DNA of 5,520 nucleotides from an uncultured Clostridia bacterium (GTDB lineage: Bacteria > Bacillota > Clostridia > Oscillospirales > Oscillospiraceae), in the NCBI GenBank assembly GCA_932222125.1, contig CAKNZJ010000209.1, positions 1 to 5,520 of the forward strand, read 5' to 3'. The notes below the pieces were generated by a model. The model saw only the letters and a program-made list of their open reading frames with translations, did no database searches and was not told the origin of the DNA. Below are positions 5,333 to 5,520 of the stretch, in pieces. Positions within the stretch are counted from its first letter, which is position 1; every line of letters begins with the position of its first letter. A program made the position numbers and the translations under genes.

Positions 5333-5520
5333 TCTTCCTTTTCTGTAATCGTTATGGAATTGCCATATTCCTCAAAGACGGAAATATCGGATGTGATCCT
5401 CCCAATCGTCACCACTTCCACAATCGTCTGTTCCAGATGGTCACTGTAGAAAATCGCTACGGAGGGTCCCTCATACCAATAGGCCAGCCCACCCCGCTCG
5501 TAGTTCCGTGTCCGCTCCGC
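5329..5520 (-). CDS. Cyclophilin-like fold protein, C-terminal part (runs off right edge)
   Basis: An open frame enters from the right edge and ends at TGA 5329-5331, giving 63 visible residues. The segment RNYERGGLAYWYEGPSVAIF (4-23) followed by YSDHLEQTI and VVTIGRITSDISVFEEYG resembles the C-terminal half of the bacterial cyclophilin-like domain proteins (beta-barrel related to cyclophilin) often found as small hypothetical genes. Length and N-terminus, including any lipoprotein signal, are outside the window. Its stop overlaps the flavodoxin ATG as ATGA, so the two are coupled and probably work together. It has no initiation codon in the window, hence it is easily missed. Enzyme activity as a peptidyl-prolyl isomerase should not be assumed. 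Confidence 0.75.
   Translation of the reverse strand, partial: AERTRNYERGGLAYWYEGPSVAIFYSDHLEQTIVEVVTIGRITSDISVFEEYGNSITITEKEE

Noticed and set aside
1..5520. CRISPR array, tRNA, rRNA, riboswitch or transposase
   Set aside because: No regularly spaced repeats, no cloverleaf or rRNA signature, no aptamer-like conserved leader and no transposase motif was seen on either strand.

Overview
This 5.5 kb window looks like a chromosomal stretch of a moderately GC-rich Clostridia-type Firmicute, possibly a gut Oscillospiraceae or Lachnospiraceae relative. The basis is purine-rich Shine-Dalgarno sites (GGAGG, AAGGAG), consensus sigma-A promoters, a lipoprotein signal with a strong lipobox, and small redox enzymes of kinds common in that group. 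The taxonomic call is an inference from gene style; there is no marker gene.

Left part (1-1339). The minus strand carries the N-terminal receiver domain of a two-component response regulator that runs off the left edge. It is preceded by a near-consensus promoter (373-401) and a possible second one (334-363). Next is a 318-base intergenic stretch (310-627) with these promoters, small palindromes and three successive hairpins. At least one hairpin is a good terminator for the gene on its right: a TetR-family repressor (628-1148, minus) whose reading frame is broken by one missing base. A 191-base divergent region separates it from the next gene.

Centre (1340-2480). A plus-strand membrane-anchored alpha/beta hydrolase with a visible Ser-Asp-His triad is divergent from the broken tetR and is its most likely target. 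Between this gene and the convergent gene on its right lies a 140-base element (about 2322-2462). It has 17/18-base terminal inverted repeats and an internal 15-base-arm hairpin, and is either a MITE-like repeat or a large bidirectional terminator.

Right part (2480-5520). Five minus-strand genes point left, in transcription order: the C-terminal end of a cyclophilin-fold protein (entering from the right edge), a lipoprotein flavodoxin translationally coupled to it by an ATGA overlap, a RibD/dihydrofolate-reductase-like reductase 13 bases later, then after a 78-base gap a flavin-reductase-like FMN protein, and 17 bases later a carboxymuconolactone decarboxylase-cupin fusion. The 78-base gap holds a promoter with a consensus -35 (TTGACA), a near-consensus -10 (TATACT) and a 19-base spacer. 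That spacing is typical of promoters activated by MerR-family regulators. The five genes read as a redox or electrophile/quinone-stress module built from flavin and pyridine-nucleotide enzymes; this joint role is inferred from family membership, not shown. I found no RNA gene, CRISPR array or transposase. Nothing points to a wholly new system. The main points of interest are the frameshifted repressor, the inverted-repeat element, the 19-base-spacer promoter and the exported flavodoxin with its coupled partner.
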